36,021 bases of DNA from Oscillospiraceae bacterium (GCA_910574635.1 CAJTCG010000028.1:1-36021); one strand, 5' to 3'. Counted from the stretch's first letter, positions 1 to 7,932 are shown. Made by a program: numbers and translations. The notes: generated from the sequence alone by a model not told the origin.

Positions 1-2
1 AC

Positions 3-77
3 GCCCTCTATGAGAAGGCTGTGGAGGACGTCAAGGCCCGCTGCGCTCGGTACAAGAGGATGGCGGAAGGGGACTGA
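3..77 (+). CDS. C-terminal end of an unidentified protein (cut by window edge)
   Basis: The last 24 codons of a rightward gene are visible, ending ARYKRMAEGD and a TGA stop. The tail is rich in charged residues and probably helical. A strong terminator begins 20 bases after the stop, which supports a real gene end. The family cannot be named from this fragment. Confidence 0.55.
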   Translation, partial: ALYEKAVEDVKARCARYKRMAEGD

Positions 78-97
78 ACCCCTGCCGTCTAAGGATC

Positions 98-141
98 AAA
101 AAAGCCCAGCCCGGAGGATGTCCTCCGGGCTGGGCTTTTTT
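98..141 (+). terminator. Rho-independent terminator
   Basis: A perfect inverted repeat with 21-base arms and a 2-base loop runs from an A6 tract to a T6 tract, with a GC-rich core (GCCCAGCCCGGAGGA). The symmetry means it can act on both strands: it ends the gene at the left edge and faces the IS66 relic on the right. Confidence 0.9.
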
Positions 142-177
142 GCCTGTATCCCTTGTGTTTCAAGCGTTACAAACTTT

Positions 178-483
178 TTAACGTAAGCGTAAAATCAGCC
201 AGCTCAAAAGAGATCCGCAGCGCTGAGGGGAATCGGCGCTACGGTTCATCAGATAGCAAAAGGGATCCAGCCCCGTTTCCTTGGCCATTTCGATCGGGCT
301 GTAGATTACCGCGCTGGCCTGGGCGCTCAGCGGGGTATTAGCAAAGAGGAAATTCCTGCGGCCGATCACGAAGGGCTTGATGCTGCGCTCGACCCGGTTG
401 TTGATCAGCTCCAACCGCCCGTCCTCCAAATAGCGAATCAGATAAGGCGGCTGCTCCTTGAAATAGTGCAGCGCCTTGCCCAA
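178..483 (-). pseudogene. IS66 transposase (TnpC), C-terminal remnant
   Basis: This 101-residue reading frame carries the hallmark end of IS66 transposases: LEDGRLELINNRVERSIKPF, then FVIGRRNFLFANT and a conserved ASAVIYSPIEMAKETGLDPF tail. Only the last part of the catalytic domain remains, since full proteins are about 500 residues. The first ATG is internal to the ancestral gene. The catalytic core upstream is deleted, so this cannot be an active transposase. Confidence 0.85.
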
Positions 484-612
484 AATAGTATGTGGATACC
501 GGGAGGCCTTGTTCCGCGTACCATTCGCTTACCCGCTGCCCGCTCTTCCGGCACGCTTCCACTCGCCTGCTCCACTCCGCCAGATGGTTGTGATAATTTA
601 CACTCTGCTTTC
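182..612 (-). mobile_element. Collapsed IS66-family element (internal deletion)
   Basis: The start of an IS66 accessory protein (TnpA-like) is joined directly to the C-terminal quarter of the IS66 DDE transposase; about 2 kb of a normal element is missing. The ends look like imperfect terminal repeats: GTAAGCGTAAAAT on the right side of the minus-strand gene, and AGTGTAAATTATCA at the other end on the complementary strand. The exact boundaries are estimated. Confidence 0.7.
488..604 (-). pseudogene. IS66 accessory protein (TnpA-like), N-terminal remnant
   Basis: The reading frame contains LAEWSRRVEACRKSGQRV, SEWYAEQG and PVSTYYF. This is the typical N-terminal helix-turn-helix region of the first IS66 ORF (recognised pattern: W..RI..C..SG..V..WC.E.G....TYY). 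It runs out of frame into the TnpC fragment at about 488, where the internal deletion joins the two genes. Confidence 0.6.
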
Positions 613-678
613 CCTAACGCAAGACGTTGGGAGGGGTTACGTTTACGACTTGCCTAAAGCCTTGTTGGGAGGAGCCCG

Positions 679-731
679 GAAAAAAAGAACCGGACAAAAT
701 TGCCGCACCGCAGCAACCTCATCCGGTTTCT
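679..731 (-). terminator. Terminator after the PfkB kinase gene
   Basis: Read leftward, AGAAACCGGA and its complement TCCGGTTCT enclose a small inner GC hairpin and are followed directly by a run of seven T. It lies about 60 bases after the stop of the PfkB gene and would end that transcript. Confidence 0.7.
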
Positions 732-789
732 CCTGCCATCTTCCAAAGGTGGTCAACCCACGATCAAGAAAGCATCCCGTATCCAGAAC

Positions 790-1671
790 TCAATAAAATT
801 CCGAAATATAATTTTCTACATCTTCCCGGCTTCCCTGGAAGGGGCCGGGGGTCTCCATTTTCAGGGAAACCAGAGCGGTACAGTACAGCAGGGCCTCCTC
901 GACGCCCGCCCGCTGGCGCTCGGTGATATACCCGGCGAAGGTGGTGTCCCCCCGGCCCGTCCGGCCGGAGAGGTTCCGGGCCTTGATGGGGCAGGTGTAA
1001 ACCCGCTCCCCGTCGTAGGCCAGCACCTCCGTGTTGTGGGTGATGAGGACCTCCTTCGCGCCCCAGCTGTGGAGCAGCTTCGCCGCTTCTGCCCGGTCCG
1101 TCAGGCCTGTCAGAATCTCCGCCTCGGCGGCGTCGGTCTTCAGATAGTCGATGCAGGGCAGGTACTCCCGCTTCTCCGCCCAGTCGTGGAAGGCCATGGT
1201 CTTGTCCGGCTCCACATGCCGCAGAAGGCACTGCACGTCCACGGCCACCTTGCCATGCTTCGCCGCCTCGGCAAAGAGAGGCCCGTCAAAGTCGCCGTAG
1301 ACCAGGCCGGCGAAGTGGTAAATTTTCGCCTCAATGTCCGGAAGCTCCTCAAAGCGGAAGGGATCGCACACGCCCATGGAGGTGCAGGAGCGCTTCTCCT
1401 TGTCGGCGGTGAAATACTGGTTCCGGATGGAGCAGGTGGCGGCGGAGGGCTTCCAATAGAGGTCCGCGCCGGAGTCCCGGAAGCGCTCCTCCACGTCGGC
1501 ATCCGCAGGGTTCAGCTTTGTGAACAGTGCGGTTTTATTCCCGCTTTTCGCCGCCGCGAATCCGGAGGCTACTACGGCTCCGCCCACTTCCTTCCGCTCG
1601 TTTCCCTGGTAGTCGATGTTGTGGTCCAGGGACACAGGCCCAATGATCAAGGTGTCGTATTGCTTTTTCAT
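790..1671 (-). CDS. PfkB-family carbohydrate kinase
   Basis: A 293-residue ATP-dependent sugar or nucleoside kinase of the ribokinase/PfkB fold, cytoplasmic. The N-terminus has the early strand YDTLIIGPVSLDHN and the GGAVVASGFAAA substrate-side segment. The C-terminal signature is SGRTGRGDTTFAGY, with the catalytic base Asp near residue 243; the usual GAGD is GRGD here. The start at 1671 (MKKQY) was chosen because a GGAAAG site lies 9 bases upstream; an ATG seven codons earlier lacks such a site. A hairpin with a T-rich tail separates it from the Tct operon, so it may have its own transcript or depend on readthrough. The substrate is not evident. It may phosphorylate the sugar moiety delivered by the transporter next door. 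Confidence 0.85.
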   Translation of the reverse strand: MKKQYDTLIIGPVSLDHNIDYQGNERKEVGGAVVASGFAAAKSGNKTALFTKLNPADADVEERFRDSGADLYWKPSAATCSIRNQYFTADKEKRSCTSMGVCDPFRFEELPDIEAKIYHFAGLVYGDFDGPLFAEAAKHGKVAVDVQCLLRHVEPDKTMAFHDWAEKREYLPCIDYLKTDAAEAEILTGLTDRAEAAKLLHSWGAKEVLITHNTEVLAYDGERVYTCPIKARNLSGRTGRGDTTFAGYITERQRAGVEEALLYCTALVSLKMETPGPFQGSREDVENYISEFY

Positions 1672-1712
1672 TTTGTCACTCTTTCCAACCATATTTTATT
1701 GTCAGAACAATT

Positions 1713-1747
1713 AAGGGGGAGCGGTATTTTGAACCGCGCCCCCCCTT
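1713..1747 (-). terminator. Terminator or attenuator between Tct operon and PfkB gene
   Basis: On the minus strand a GC-rich stem (AAGGGGGxGCGGT paired with ACCGCxCCCCCCTT) is followed by TTAATTGTTCT. It lies 42 bases upstream of the kinase start and downstream of the decayed small ORF, so it may end the Tct transcript or limit readthrough into the kinase gene. Confidence 0.6.
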
Positions 1748-1804
1748 ACCGATGCACAGTGGAAGTTTGCTGAGAGCGTCAGTTTACAGGGGAAGTTGTT
1801 TTTG

Positions 1805-2061
1805 TTATTGTACAGGGCCAACTACAAAGGTAAACGCTCCGTCCTCTGACATATTAACATATGCACCTGGCCGCTCTGATTTCTGCCGTCAGGATCTTGC
1901 CCGCCGGTAATGCTGAACCCATTCACAAGAAAGGAACCGCTGGTAATTGCCAGCCCTTTAGCTGTAGTAAGTTCCACCGCGTTTTGCCGGTATGTCATGT
2001 ACGTAGAGGCATCTTCGGCGTTGGCCGTCATCATCCAAGGCCATGACAAAATACCAGACAT
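1805..2061 (-). pseudogene. Small unrecognised ORF with frameshift
   Basis: The open frame 1822-2061 gives 79 residues (MSGILSWPWMMTANAEDAS at the start). After SITGGQDPDGRNQSG a neighbouring frame continues more plausibly as AYVNMSEDGAFTFVVGP and ends at a TAA at 1805-1807. In the first frame there is also an in-frame TAA just upstream (2071-2073), preceded by eight codons from an ATG at 2097. The AGGAGG at 2099-2104 sits too close to that ATG to be convincing. Together this looks like a decayed gene, tentatively part of the Tct operon. The family was not recognised, and it could also be spurious. Confidence 0.35.
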
Positions 2062-2108
2062 AGCAGCTTCTTACCACATTGTTTCACAGAACAGCATTCC
2101 TCCTGTAA

Positions 2109-3602
2109 TTATTTTGCTTTAGCACTCCTGGACTTGTAGTTTTTCCAGGCGAACAGCAGCACGGAACCCACCGCGATGAGAATGAAGGCGCAGCTGATGG
2201 GCCGGGTGAAGAAAATCTTGAAGCTGCCCTCGGAGATGACCATGGCCCGGCGGAAGTTCTTCTCCGCCAGGGGGCCCAGAACGATGCCCAGCAGGATGGG
2301 CACCAGCTGGAAGTCCATGCGCCGCAGGAAGTAGGCTACAATACCGAAAATCAGAATGATGAAGATATCATAGACCCGGTTGTTGGTGGAGTAGGCCCCG
2401 GCGATGCAGAAGGTCATAACGATGGGGGCCAAAATCTCGTAAGGGAGCCGGGTGATGTGGGCGTAGAACCGGGTGAAGCCGCTGCCGATGATGTACATGA
2501 AGACGTTCACCACAATCAGGCCCAGCATGATGGCGTAGAGGATATTCCCCTGCTCGGCGAAGAGCGTGGGTCCCGGCACCATGCCGTGGAGCATGAACGC
2601 GCCCATGAGGATGGCCGTGGCCCCGTCGCCGGGGACGCCCAGGGTCAGCATGGGAATCATGGTGGCTCCGCAGGCGCCGTTATTGGCGGACTCGGAGGCC
2701 GCCACACCCTCGATCTCGCCGTGGCCGAAGGTCTCCGGGTGCTTGGAGGACTGCTTGGTCTGATTATAGGAGATGAAAGCCGCCAGCCCCCCGCCGGTGC
2801 CCGGCGTCGCGCCGATGATGACGCCGATGAGGGAGCCCAGTCCAATGGGCTTCCAGCAGCGGCGGTATTCGTCTTTCGTGATTTTGTCCTTGGTGATAGC
2901 GCTGGCGCTGATGGATTTATGGTCCGTTTTCGGGTTGTATTTGGACTTCATCAGGATTTCGGAAATGGCGAACATGCCGATGAGGGCGATGATGAGGTCG
3001 ATGCCCGCCATGAGCTTCCGCTGCCCGAAGATGAACCGGGCGGTGCCGCTGATGTTGTCCACGCCCACTGTGGCCATAAACAGGCCGATGCAGGCCCCGA
3101 TGAGCCCCTTGAAAATGCTGTTGTTGGAGACGCCCGCGATGACGGACAGGCCGAAGACCGCCAGGGCGAAATACTCCGCCGGGCCGAAGAGCAGGGTGAT
3201 CTTGGCAATCAGCGGGGCCAGGAACAGCAGGGCGAAGGCGCTGATGAGCCCGCCGATGGTGGAGGCGAACAGCGCCATTTGCAGGGCCTTGAACGCCTGG
3301 CCCTTCACCGTCATGGGATAGCCGTCAAAGAGCGTCGCCGCGTTGGCGGAGGTTCCGGGTGTGTTGATGAGGATGGCCGTGATGGACCCGCCATAGGTGC
3401 CGCCGCAGTAAATGGCCAGCAGCATCAGAATCGCCATGGTGGGGTCCATGCCGTAGGTCAGGGGGATGCAGAGGATGATGCCAAGGTCCGAGGTCAGGCC
3501 GGGGATGGCCCCCACCACGATGCCGATGGCAAGGCCCAGGGGAATGACCAGCAGGTTCTGCCACTGCATCAGGATGCTCAGTCCGCCTAAAAATTGTTCC
3601 AT
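2109..3602 (-). CDS. tctA: Tripartite tricarboxylate transporter, large permease subunit TctA
   Basis: A 497-residue inner-membrane permease of the tripartite tricarboxylate transporter family. It shows the repeated family motifs GAIPGLTSDLGIILCIPLTYGMDP and GGTYGGSITAILINTPGT near the N-terminus, and GATPGTGGGLAAFISYNQTK plus TLGVPGDGATAILMGA in the second half. Roughly twelve hydrophobic segments are visible and the length is normal (about 500). AAAGGAG lies 7 bases before the ATG. It follows tctB by 18 bases and is the last intact gene of the five-gene operon. With TctB and the TctC receptor it would import an organic anion using an ion gradient. The ligand cannot be told from the sequence; family members carry citrate, other carboxylates and some unrelated solutes. 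Confidence 0.93.
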   Translation of the reverse strand: MEQFLGGLSILMQWQNLLVIPLGLAIGIVVGAIPGLTSDLGIILCIPLTYGMDPTMAILMLLAIYCGGTYGGSITAILINTPGTSANAATLFDGYPMTVKGQAFKALQMALFASTIGGLISAFALLFLAPLIAKITLLFGPAEYFALAVFGLSVIAGVSNNSIFKGLIGACIGLFMATVGVDNISGTARFIFGQRKLMAGIDLIIALIGMFAISEILMKSKYNPKTDHKSISASAITKDKITKDEYRRCWKPIGLGSLIGVIIGATPGTGGGLAAFISYNQTKQSSKHPETFGHGEIEGVAASESANNGACGATMIPMLTLGVPGDGATAILMGAFMLHGMVPGPTLFAEQGNILYAIMLGLIVVNVFMYIIGSGFTRFYAHITRLPYEILAPIVMTFCIAGAYSTNNRVYDIFIILIFGIVAYFLRRMDFQLVPILLGIVLGPLAEKNFRRAMVISEGSFKIFFTRPISCAFILIAVGSVLLFAWKNYKSRSAKAK

Positions 3603-3620
3603 AAGCGTTCTCCTTTCTTG

Positions 3621-4085
3621 TCAGGGCAGAGAGACATGGAGCAGCACCTTGAACACGTAGTACACGATGCCCACCATGGCCAGGGGGATGGCGTAATAAT
3701 ACCACTTCCGGGCGCCGTAGTAAAGCATCACCGCCAGGACCAGCAGCACCGTGGAAACCACGAAGCCCAGGGGCTGGATGATGAGGCAGTAGGCCACCAG
3801 GAAGAGGCAGTAGACGATGGAGCGCAGCTCCTTTTTAAAAGCGCCGGAGCGGAAGGAGTCCGCGGTAATCACCAGTTCCTTCTTCTCCCTGGCGAACAGG
3901 CCCTCCAGAAGCAGGCCGATGGCGAAGATGAACATGCCGCCGATGGCGATTCGGGGCAGGGTCTGGGCGTTGACCGCTCCTTTTTCCATGGTCTGGATCT
4001 GGGAGGGAATCAGCAGCCACAGCACCGCGCCCACGACGGCAAACACCGCGCCGGAGATGATTTCCGTGTTGTATCTGAGTTTCAT
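3621..4085 (-). CDS. tctB: Tripartite tricarboxylate transporter, small membrane subunit TctB
   Basis: A 154-residue membrane protein with four hydrophobic segments (for example ISGAVFAVVGAVLWLLIP and GFVVSTVLLVLAVMLYYG), matching the size and topology of TctB. The start at 4085 (MKLRYNTE) has an AGGTGA site 6 bases upstream; an in-frame ATG 12 codons earlier would add a hydrophilic, unsupported leader. It sits between tctC and tctA, as in other Tct operons. A GC-rich hairpin lies in the gap to tctC. Confidence 0.88.
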   Translation of the reverse strand: MKLRYNTEIISGAVFAVVGAVLWLLIPSQIQTMEKGAVNAQTLPRIAIGGMFIFAIGLLLEGLFAREKKELVITADSFRSGAFKKELRSIVYCLFLVAYCLIIQPLGFVVSTVLLVLAVMLYYGARKWYYYAIPLAMVGIVYYVFKVLLHVSLP

Positions 4086-4111
4086 CGCGTTCACCTCATT
4101 TTGAGAGTGGA

Positions 4112-4141
4112 CGCCCCACATCCTTGCCGGGACATGGGGCG
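4112..4141 (-). other. Intercistronic hairpin between tctC and tctB
   Basis: CGCCCCA and TGGGGCG form the base of a stem in the 64-base gap after the TctC stop. There is no T-run, so a full stop of transcription is unlikely. By analogy with other transporter operons it could protect or partly terminate the mRNA so that the binding protein is made in excess over the permease. That role is inferred. Confidence 0.45.
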
Positions 4142-4149
4142 CCGTGAAA

Positions 4150-5184
4150 TCACTGGACCAGAGGGATGTACTTGGCCATGGCCTCAGTCTGAGAGGCCAC
4201 CATGCCCAGGATCTCGGAGGAGTCGGCCTCCCAGGCGGCCATGCCCATGTCGGCCATGAACTTCTGGAAGTCGGGCTCGGCGTAGACCTTCAGCACGAAG
4301 TCCCGGAGGATCTCCTGCTTCTCCGCGTCCACGGTGGAGCGGACGGCAAAGTAGTCCATGCCGGTGAACTCGATGTCGATGCCCTGGTCCTTGAAGGAGG
4401 GGATGTGGCCGATGCCTTCCACGTCCAGCCCCTCGGGGATGAAGGTGCCAAGGCAGTTCAGCTCGCCGTTGATGACATAGTCCCGATAGGTCGGGGGAGA
4501 GCCGATGGCCACGTCCACATGTCCGCCCACCAGGGCGTTGATGGCCTCCTGTCCGCCGTCATAGGGGACCGCCTCGGAGGCGATGCCCAGGGTGGCGAAG
4601 AGGGCGGAAATCATGGTGAAGCTGTCGTTTCCGGGGCCGCCGGTGGTGGCGTACTTCACCGTGTGTCCGGAGTTGGCGTAGTCGATCAGGCCCTGGATAT
4701 CCGTGATGCCGCTGGAAGCCTGGGTCAGGATGACGAACTCCGTGATGCGGATGCCCACCAGAGGGGTGATATCCTCAATGGTGTAGTCCACGCTGATGAA
4801 GCTGGGGGTCAGGGAGAACAGGGGGCCGTTGCAGCAGAAGAGGGTGTAGCCGTCGTCCGCCGCCTCCAGGAAGTCGTTCATGCCGATGGTGCCGGAGCCT
4901 CCGGTGTGGTTTTCCACGATCATGGGCACGCCCAGGAACTTGTCGCTGTAAGAGGCGATCTGCCGGGTGATAACGTCCGGGCCGCCGCCCAGGCTCCAGG
5001 GCTGGATGATCTTGATCTCCTTCTCGGGCCACTTGGCGTCGCTGGAGGAGGATCCGCCGCTGGGCTGGCTGCTCTGGGCGGGCTGGCTGCCGCTGTCGGA
5101 GTCTTTAGCCCCGCCGGAACCTCCGCAGGCCGCAAGGCTCAGGACCATCAGAAGAGCCAGGGCGAGAGACATCAATTTCTTCAT
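4150..5184 (-). CDS. tctC: Tripartite tricarboxylate transporter substrate-binding lipoprotein TctC
   Basis: A 344-residue extracytoplasmic receptor of the Bug/TctC family. It has a lipoprotein signal MKKLMSLALALLMVLSLAACG with the lipobox LAAC, then a Ser/Gly-rich linker. Family features follow: WPEKEIKIIQPWSLGGGPD (ligand-pocket loop), VENHTGGSGTIGMNDF, and the mid-domain TTGGPGNDSFTM. The length is typical once the linker is counted. AAGGAG lies 8 bases before the ATG. The ATG overlaps the TGA of the upstream MBL gene (ATGA), indicating translational coupling. The usual carboxylate-binding loops are present, but a specific ligand cannot be assigned. Confidence 0.92.
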   Translation of the reverse strand: MKKLMSLALALLMVLSLAACGGSGGAKDSDSGSQPAQSSQPSGGSSSSDAKWPEKEIKIIQPWSLGGGPDVITRQIASYSDKFLGVPMIVENHTGGSGTIGMNDFLEAADDGYTLFCCNGPLFSLTPSFISVDYTIEDITPLVGIRITEFVILTQASSGITDIQGLIDYANSGHTVKYATTGGPGNDSFTMISALFATLGIASEAVPYDGGQEAINALVGGHVDVAIGSPPTYRDYVINGELNCLGTFIPEGLDVEGIGHIPSFKDQGIDIEFTGMDYFAVRSTVDAEKQEILRDFVLKVYAEPDFQKFMADMGMAAWEADSSEILGMVASQTEAMAKYIPLVQ

Positions 5185-6182
5185 CGTTCATTCTCCTTTT
5201 CATTTGTTTTAATAAATTTCGGCGTAATGACGCCGGAATCTATTTCAAGGGTGATTGCCTGGAACCCGTCAGGCTGTGAGAAATAAGGGGGATAGCTCCG
5301 CTCATCGGAAAAGAGGAACTTGGGCGGATGAGGGGCCCGCCACTGGGTCAGGCGCTTGTAAACCTCCGCGTTGGCGCTGTTGTAGCGGCGGTCGGAGCTG
5401 GCGGTGGTGATGACATACTCCAACGGCATATCCTTCATAAATTGTTCTGAAATTGAGTCAATTTGCCCGTGATGCGGCAATTTGAGAACGTTCCCATCTT
5501 TGAGCAAAGAAGAAGGCAGCTCATCCCACTCCCGGGGGCAGCTGTCTGCGGCCGACAAGAATACGATCTTCGCCGTCTCGAACCGGAGCAGCGTGCTGGT
5601 TCGATTGGACATGGCATCCAACTTTGTCAAAAGCTCCGTGACGGCACTCTCCTGGCCGGCCGAGGCGTAGGCTTGTTCTACCAGTTCCATGTACTCCCGG
5701 ATGTTCCGGGCTTTGGGGGCCAAGACCTTCGCGTTGAGCTCCGGACCCAAGCGGAGCGTATCTCCCGGTCCGACTACAGTGACGGCAGTTCCGGCTTTCA
5801 TAGCCCGCAGGAGAATCCGGCGGTATGCGTTTAGTGCGTTGGTGTACAGGGGAACGCTTCGAAAGGCGTCCGGTGCCGGCCGGAGCTCGCAGCCCTGCAA
5901 AAACGGCTCCACGGGGTAAGGGACGTACAGTTGTTTTACGGAGCACCTCTCGAATATGGGCTCCAAGCCGCAGACGTGGTCCTCGTGGATGTGGGAAATC
6001 AGCACGGCGTCCAATTTCGTGACATTTTCTCGACGCATGTAGTCCGCCGCCCGGATGCGGTACGGGTCCCCGCTGAACTCCGACTCTAAGGCGCTCCCGC
6101 CGTCCAGCAGAGCGGTAAAGCCGCCGGAGCTTTGAAACAGGATGGCGTCGCCATAGCCCACGTTGATGATGGTGATCTGCAT
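5181..6182 (-). CDS. MBL-fold hydrolase, ComEC/Rec2-like type, in the Tct operon
   Basis: A 333-residue soluble metallo-beta-lactamase-fold protein without a signal peptide. The start reads MQITIINVGYGDAILF, close to the DVGQGDAILI opening of ComEC-type hydrolase domains. The metal-binding motif is SHIHEDH (H64, H66, D68, H69). A later metal ligand lies in FLSAADS, where many relatives have GD. KLPHHG supplies the last histidine region. The start is supported by AGAGGTGA six bases upstream. It follows the LacI gene by 25 bases and overlaps tctC by 4. A second protein of the same type lies at 21398-22357. Hydrolysis of a phosphodiester, lactone or similar bond in the imported solute is an inference; ComEC-like nuclease activity is an alternative. 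Confidence 0.82.
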   Translation of the reverse strand: MQITIINVGYGDAILFQSSGGFTALLDGGSALESEFSGDPYRIRAADYMRRENVTKLDAVLISHIHEDHVCGLEPIFERCSVKQLYVPYPVEPFLQGCELRPAPDAFRSVPLYTNALNAYRRILLRAMKAGTAVTVVGPGDTLRLGPELNAKVLAPKARNIREYMELVEQAYASAGQESAVTELLTKLDAMSNRTSTLLRFETAKIVFLSAADSCPREWDELPSSLLKDGNVLKLPHHGQIDSISEQFMKDMPLEYVITTASSDRRYNSANAEVYKRLTQWRAPHPPKFLFSDERSYPPYFSQPDGFQAITLEIDSGVITPKFIKTNEKENER

Positions 6183-6207
6183 CGCTTCACCTCTTTTCCG
6201 TTAAGAA

Positions 6208-7227
6208 TTATTCCAAATGGACTTGCGTGCGCGAACTGGAGCTTCGCACGATCAATTCCGTGGGAATTACAATGCGTGTTTCGCCGGATGGTTTGCCCTC
6301 AATAAGGTCAAACAGCTTTTCGGCGGCTAACTGCCCCATCCGGTCCATGTCGATGCGGACCGTGGTCAGTTCCGGCTCCACGATCCGACTAACGGAGCTG
6401 TCATCGAAGCCGACGATGGCCACGTCTTCCGGAATACGAAGTCCTGCCCGGATCACGGCTTTCATGGCCCCAGCCGCCACGGTGTCGTTGGTACAAAAAG
6501 CAGCGGTAGGCCGGTTTTCCAGCTGTAGCAGATGGGCCATGGCCTGCTCCCCCGCCTCCAGCGTAGGGTCAATTTCCAGAATGTACTGGGGATTTATCTC
6601 CAGGCCTCGCCGTACCAGGGCATCCACATAGCCTTTATAACGGGCCTCGTTGACCTGGGGAGAAAACCGCCCGGCCAAGAGGCCGATTTTCCGGTGTTTC
6701 TGCTCATACAGGTGGTCTACGGCGCTCATCGCACCTTCGTAATGGCTGGTGGTGATGCACAGGAGGTCCTCCATATCCAGGACGTTGTTCAGCAGCACCA
6801 CGGGGATGTTCTGCTCACGGAGCCTGTCGATAATCGTCTCGCCGGCCTCGCCCACGAAGATGACGCCGTCCATCTGTTTTTTGATATATACCTCACCATT
6901 GGGAAGCAGCACGTCCTGATTGGTCACCACGAATACGCTGTAATTCCGGCGGGCGCTCTCCCGCATGACTGCCTCCAGAATGGGGGAATAGAACGGATTC
7001 AGCACAGCCGGAGACTGCTTTTCGTTGATAATGAAAGCGATGTTCTCCGTCTGCTGCCGGACCATGGCCCTGGCGATGGCGTTGGGGGTATAATTCAGGC
7101 TTTTTGCCGCGGCGTATATTTTGAGTTTAGCTTTCTCACTCACGCTGTCCGGCTCGGCATAGGCGCGGGAAACGGTGGTCTTCGAATAGCCGCATTTCTT
7201 CGCTACGTCAATGATGGTGGACCCCAT
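6208..7227 (-). CDS. LacI-family transcriptional regulator of the MBL-Tct operon
   Basis: A 339-residue repressor. The N-terminal LacI-type helix-turn-helix reads STIIDVAKKCGYSKTTVSRAY with hinge SLNYTPNAIARAM, followed by a periplasmic-binding-protein-like effector domain (ENIAFIINEKQSP, GLLAGRF, AFCTNDTVAAGAMKA, IVGFDDS). The open frame extends 41 codons upstream, but the start at 7227 is preferred because GGGAGG lies just before it and the HTH begins at residue 4. It is the first gene of the operon LacI-MBL-TctC-TctB-TctA. A perfect palindrome between promoter and start codon suggests autorepression that also controls the operon. The effector is probably the transported solute or a metabolite of it. 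Confidence 0.9.
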   Translation of the reverse strand: MGSTIIDVAKKCGYSKTTVSRAYAEPDSVSEKAKLKIYAAAKSLNYTPNAIARAMVRQQTENIAFIINEKQSPAVLNPFYSPILEAVMRESARRNYSVFVVTNQDVLLPNGEVYIKKQMDGVIFVGEAGETIIDRLREQNIPVVLLNNVLDMEDLLCITTSHYEGAMSAVDHLYEQKHRKIGLLAGRFSPQVNEARYKGYVDALVRRGLEINPQYILEIDPTLEAGEQAMAHLLQLENRPTAAFCTNDTVAAGAMKAVIRAGLRIPEDVAIVGFDDSSVSRIVEPELTTVRIDMDRMGQLAAEKLFDLIEGKPSGETRIVIPTELIVRSSSSRTQVHLE

Positions 7228-7239
7228 ATGGCCTCCCGT

Positions 7240-7253
7240 TGGGAACGTTCCCA
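7240..7253. promoter_or_regulatory. LacI-type operator (perfect 14-bp palindrome)
   Basis: TGGGAACGTTCCCA is perfectly self-complementary with the central CG expected of LacI-family operators. It lies 12 bases upstream of the LacI start codon and just downstream of the predicted promoter, where a bound repressor would block transcription. A 13-of-14 match lies inside the MBL gene at 5483-5496. Confidence 0.75.
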
Positions 7254-7268
7254 TTTGATCTTGATACA

Positions 7269-7298
7269 AGGATACTCTATCTTTTGGAAAAAAGTCAA
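7269..7298 (-). promoter_or_regulatory. Sigma-A-type promoter of the LacI-MBL-Tct operon
   Basis: On the minus strand TTGACT (7293-7298) and TATCCT (7269-7274) are separated by 18 bases. The expected transcription start is near 7262, just upstream of the palindromic operator at 7240-7253. Confidence 0.65.
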
Positions 7299-7516
7299 TA
7301 GCAACTTGCCGCCCCGACAAATTTTTGGGGGATATACCAAAATTAACCATCCTTTTTGGTCAATTACCTTAATTTGAACTTTGTTTTCCATCAAAAGAAA
7401 AGGCTCTCTCGCTCATGCGCCTGACTTCCGGGGCGGGCTTTTGGTTTATCGGTACTGTGCGCCCAGCAGGCCGCAGATGAAAGTGGGGCGGTCAAACGGG
7501 CGTTGCAAAAGGTATT

Positions 7517-7712
7517 TTGGCCTCTATCAAAAACCTTATGGAAACGATGGGCCTGACAATTGAACAGGCTGTGGCGGCGCTGAAAGTCCCAGGGGGCAAA
7601 CGTCAGAAATATGGATTTGCTGGAACGAAGGAAACGCTCATACCGGGCGTGGGCTTCGGGATCTCCGGCAGCGGACCTTCAATTCCTCCAAGGCTATCAA
7701 AGGAAAGCGTAA
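7517..7712 (+). pseudogene. Small decayed ORF (SIKNLMETMGLT-type)
   Basis: From a TTG codon the frame reads ASIKNLMETMGLTIEQAVAALKVP and then GGKRQKY. I have a general memory of short proteins of this kind in Firmicutes accessory regions. One base later a different frame continues as MDLLERRKRSYRAW to a TAA at 7710-7712, which suits the natural sequence better than the original frame. A frameshift is therefore likely. An AAAGG lies just upstream of the TTG. The function is unknown. The flanking stretch 7300-7516 holds the LacI promoter and nothing else that I recognise; 7713-7892 appears empty. Confidence 0.35.
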
Positions 7713-7892
7713 AATTTACCACTATATCAATCCTCAAAAATACTAACAGCAGTTCGGCGAATACGGGCGGCACATTACGGTGACTTCCTCCTTGACGGGC
7801 ATCGGCCCGTCTGCGTTGTCATCCTTGTGCTGTACTGCCTGTATCCCCTTCCCTTGTTGTCATTATTTCCGAGGGTTGCTGTAAATTACAGA

Positions 7893-7932
7893 AGCCCAGA
7901 TACTCCTGTCATGCTGCCGGAGTACCTGGGCT
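7893..7932. terminator. Bidirectional hairpin at the end of the alpha-galactosidase gene
   Basis: AGCCCAG and CTGGGCT form the outer stem and ACTCC/GGAGT an inner one. On the plus strand TTGTTTTAT follows. On the minus strand the hairpin lies 4 bases after the alpha-galactosidase stop, with a weaker T-rich tail. Confidence 0.6.

Noticed and set aside
700..1773. Plus-strand ORF of 357 codons opposite the PfkB kinase
   Set aside because: No domain or suitable start. The opposite strand encodes a recognisable kinase with its signature.
2457..3590. Long plus-strand ORF of 377 codons opposite the TctA gene
   Set aside because: It is rich in Gly, Asp, His and Arg with no family motif and lies antisense to a clearly recognised permease. 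It is a shadow of high G+C codon bias.
4144..5286. Plus-strand ORF of 380 codons opposite TctC
   Set aside because: Low-complexity Gly/Asp/Val/His translation typical of antisense frames; TctC is clear on the other strand.
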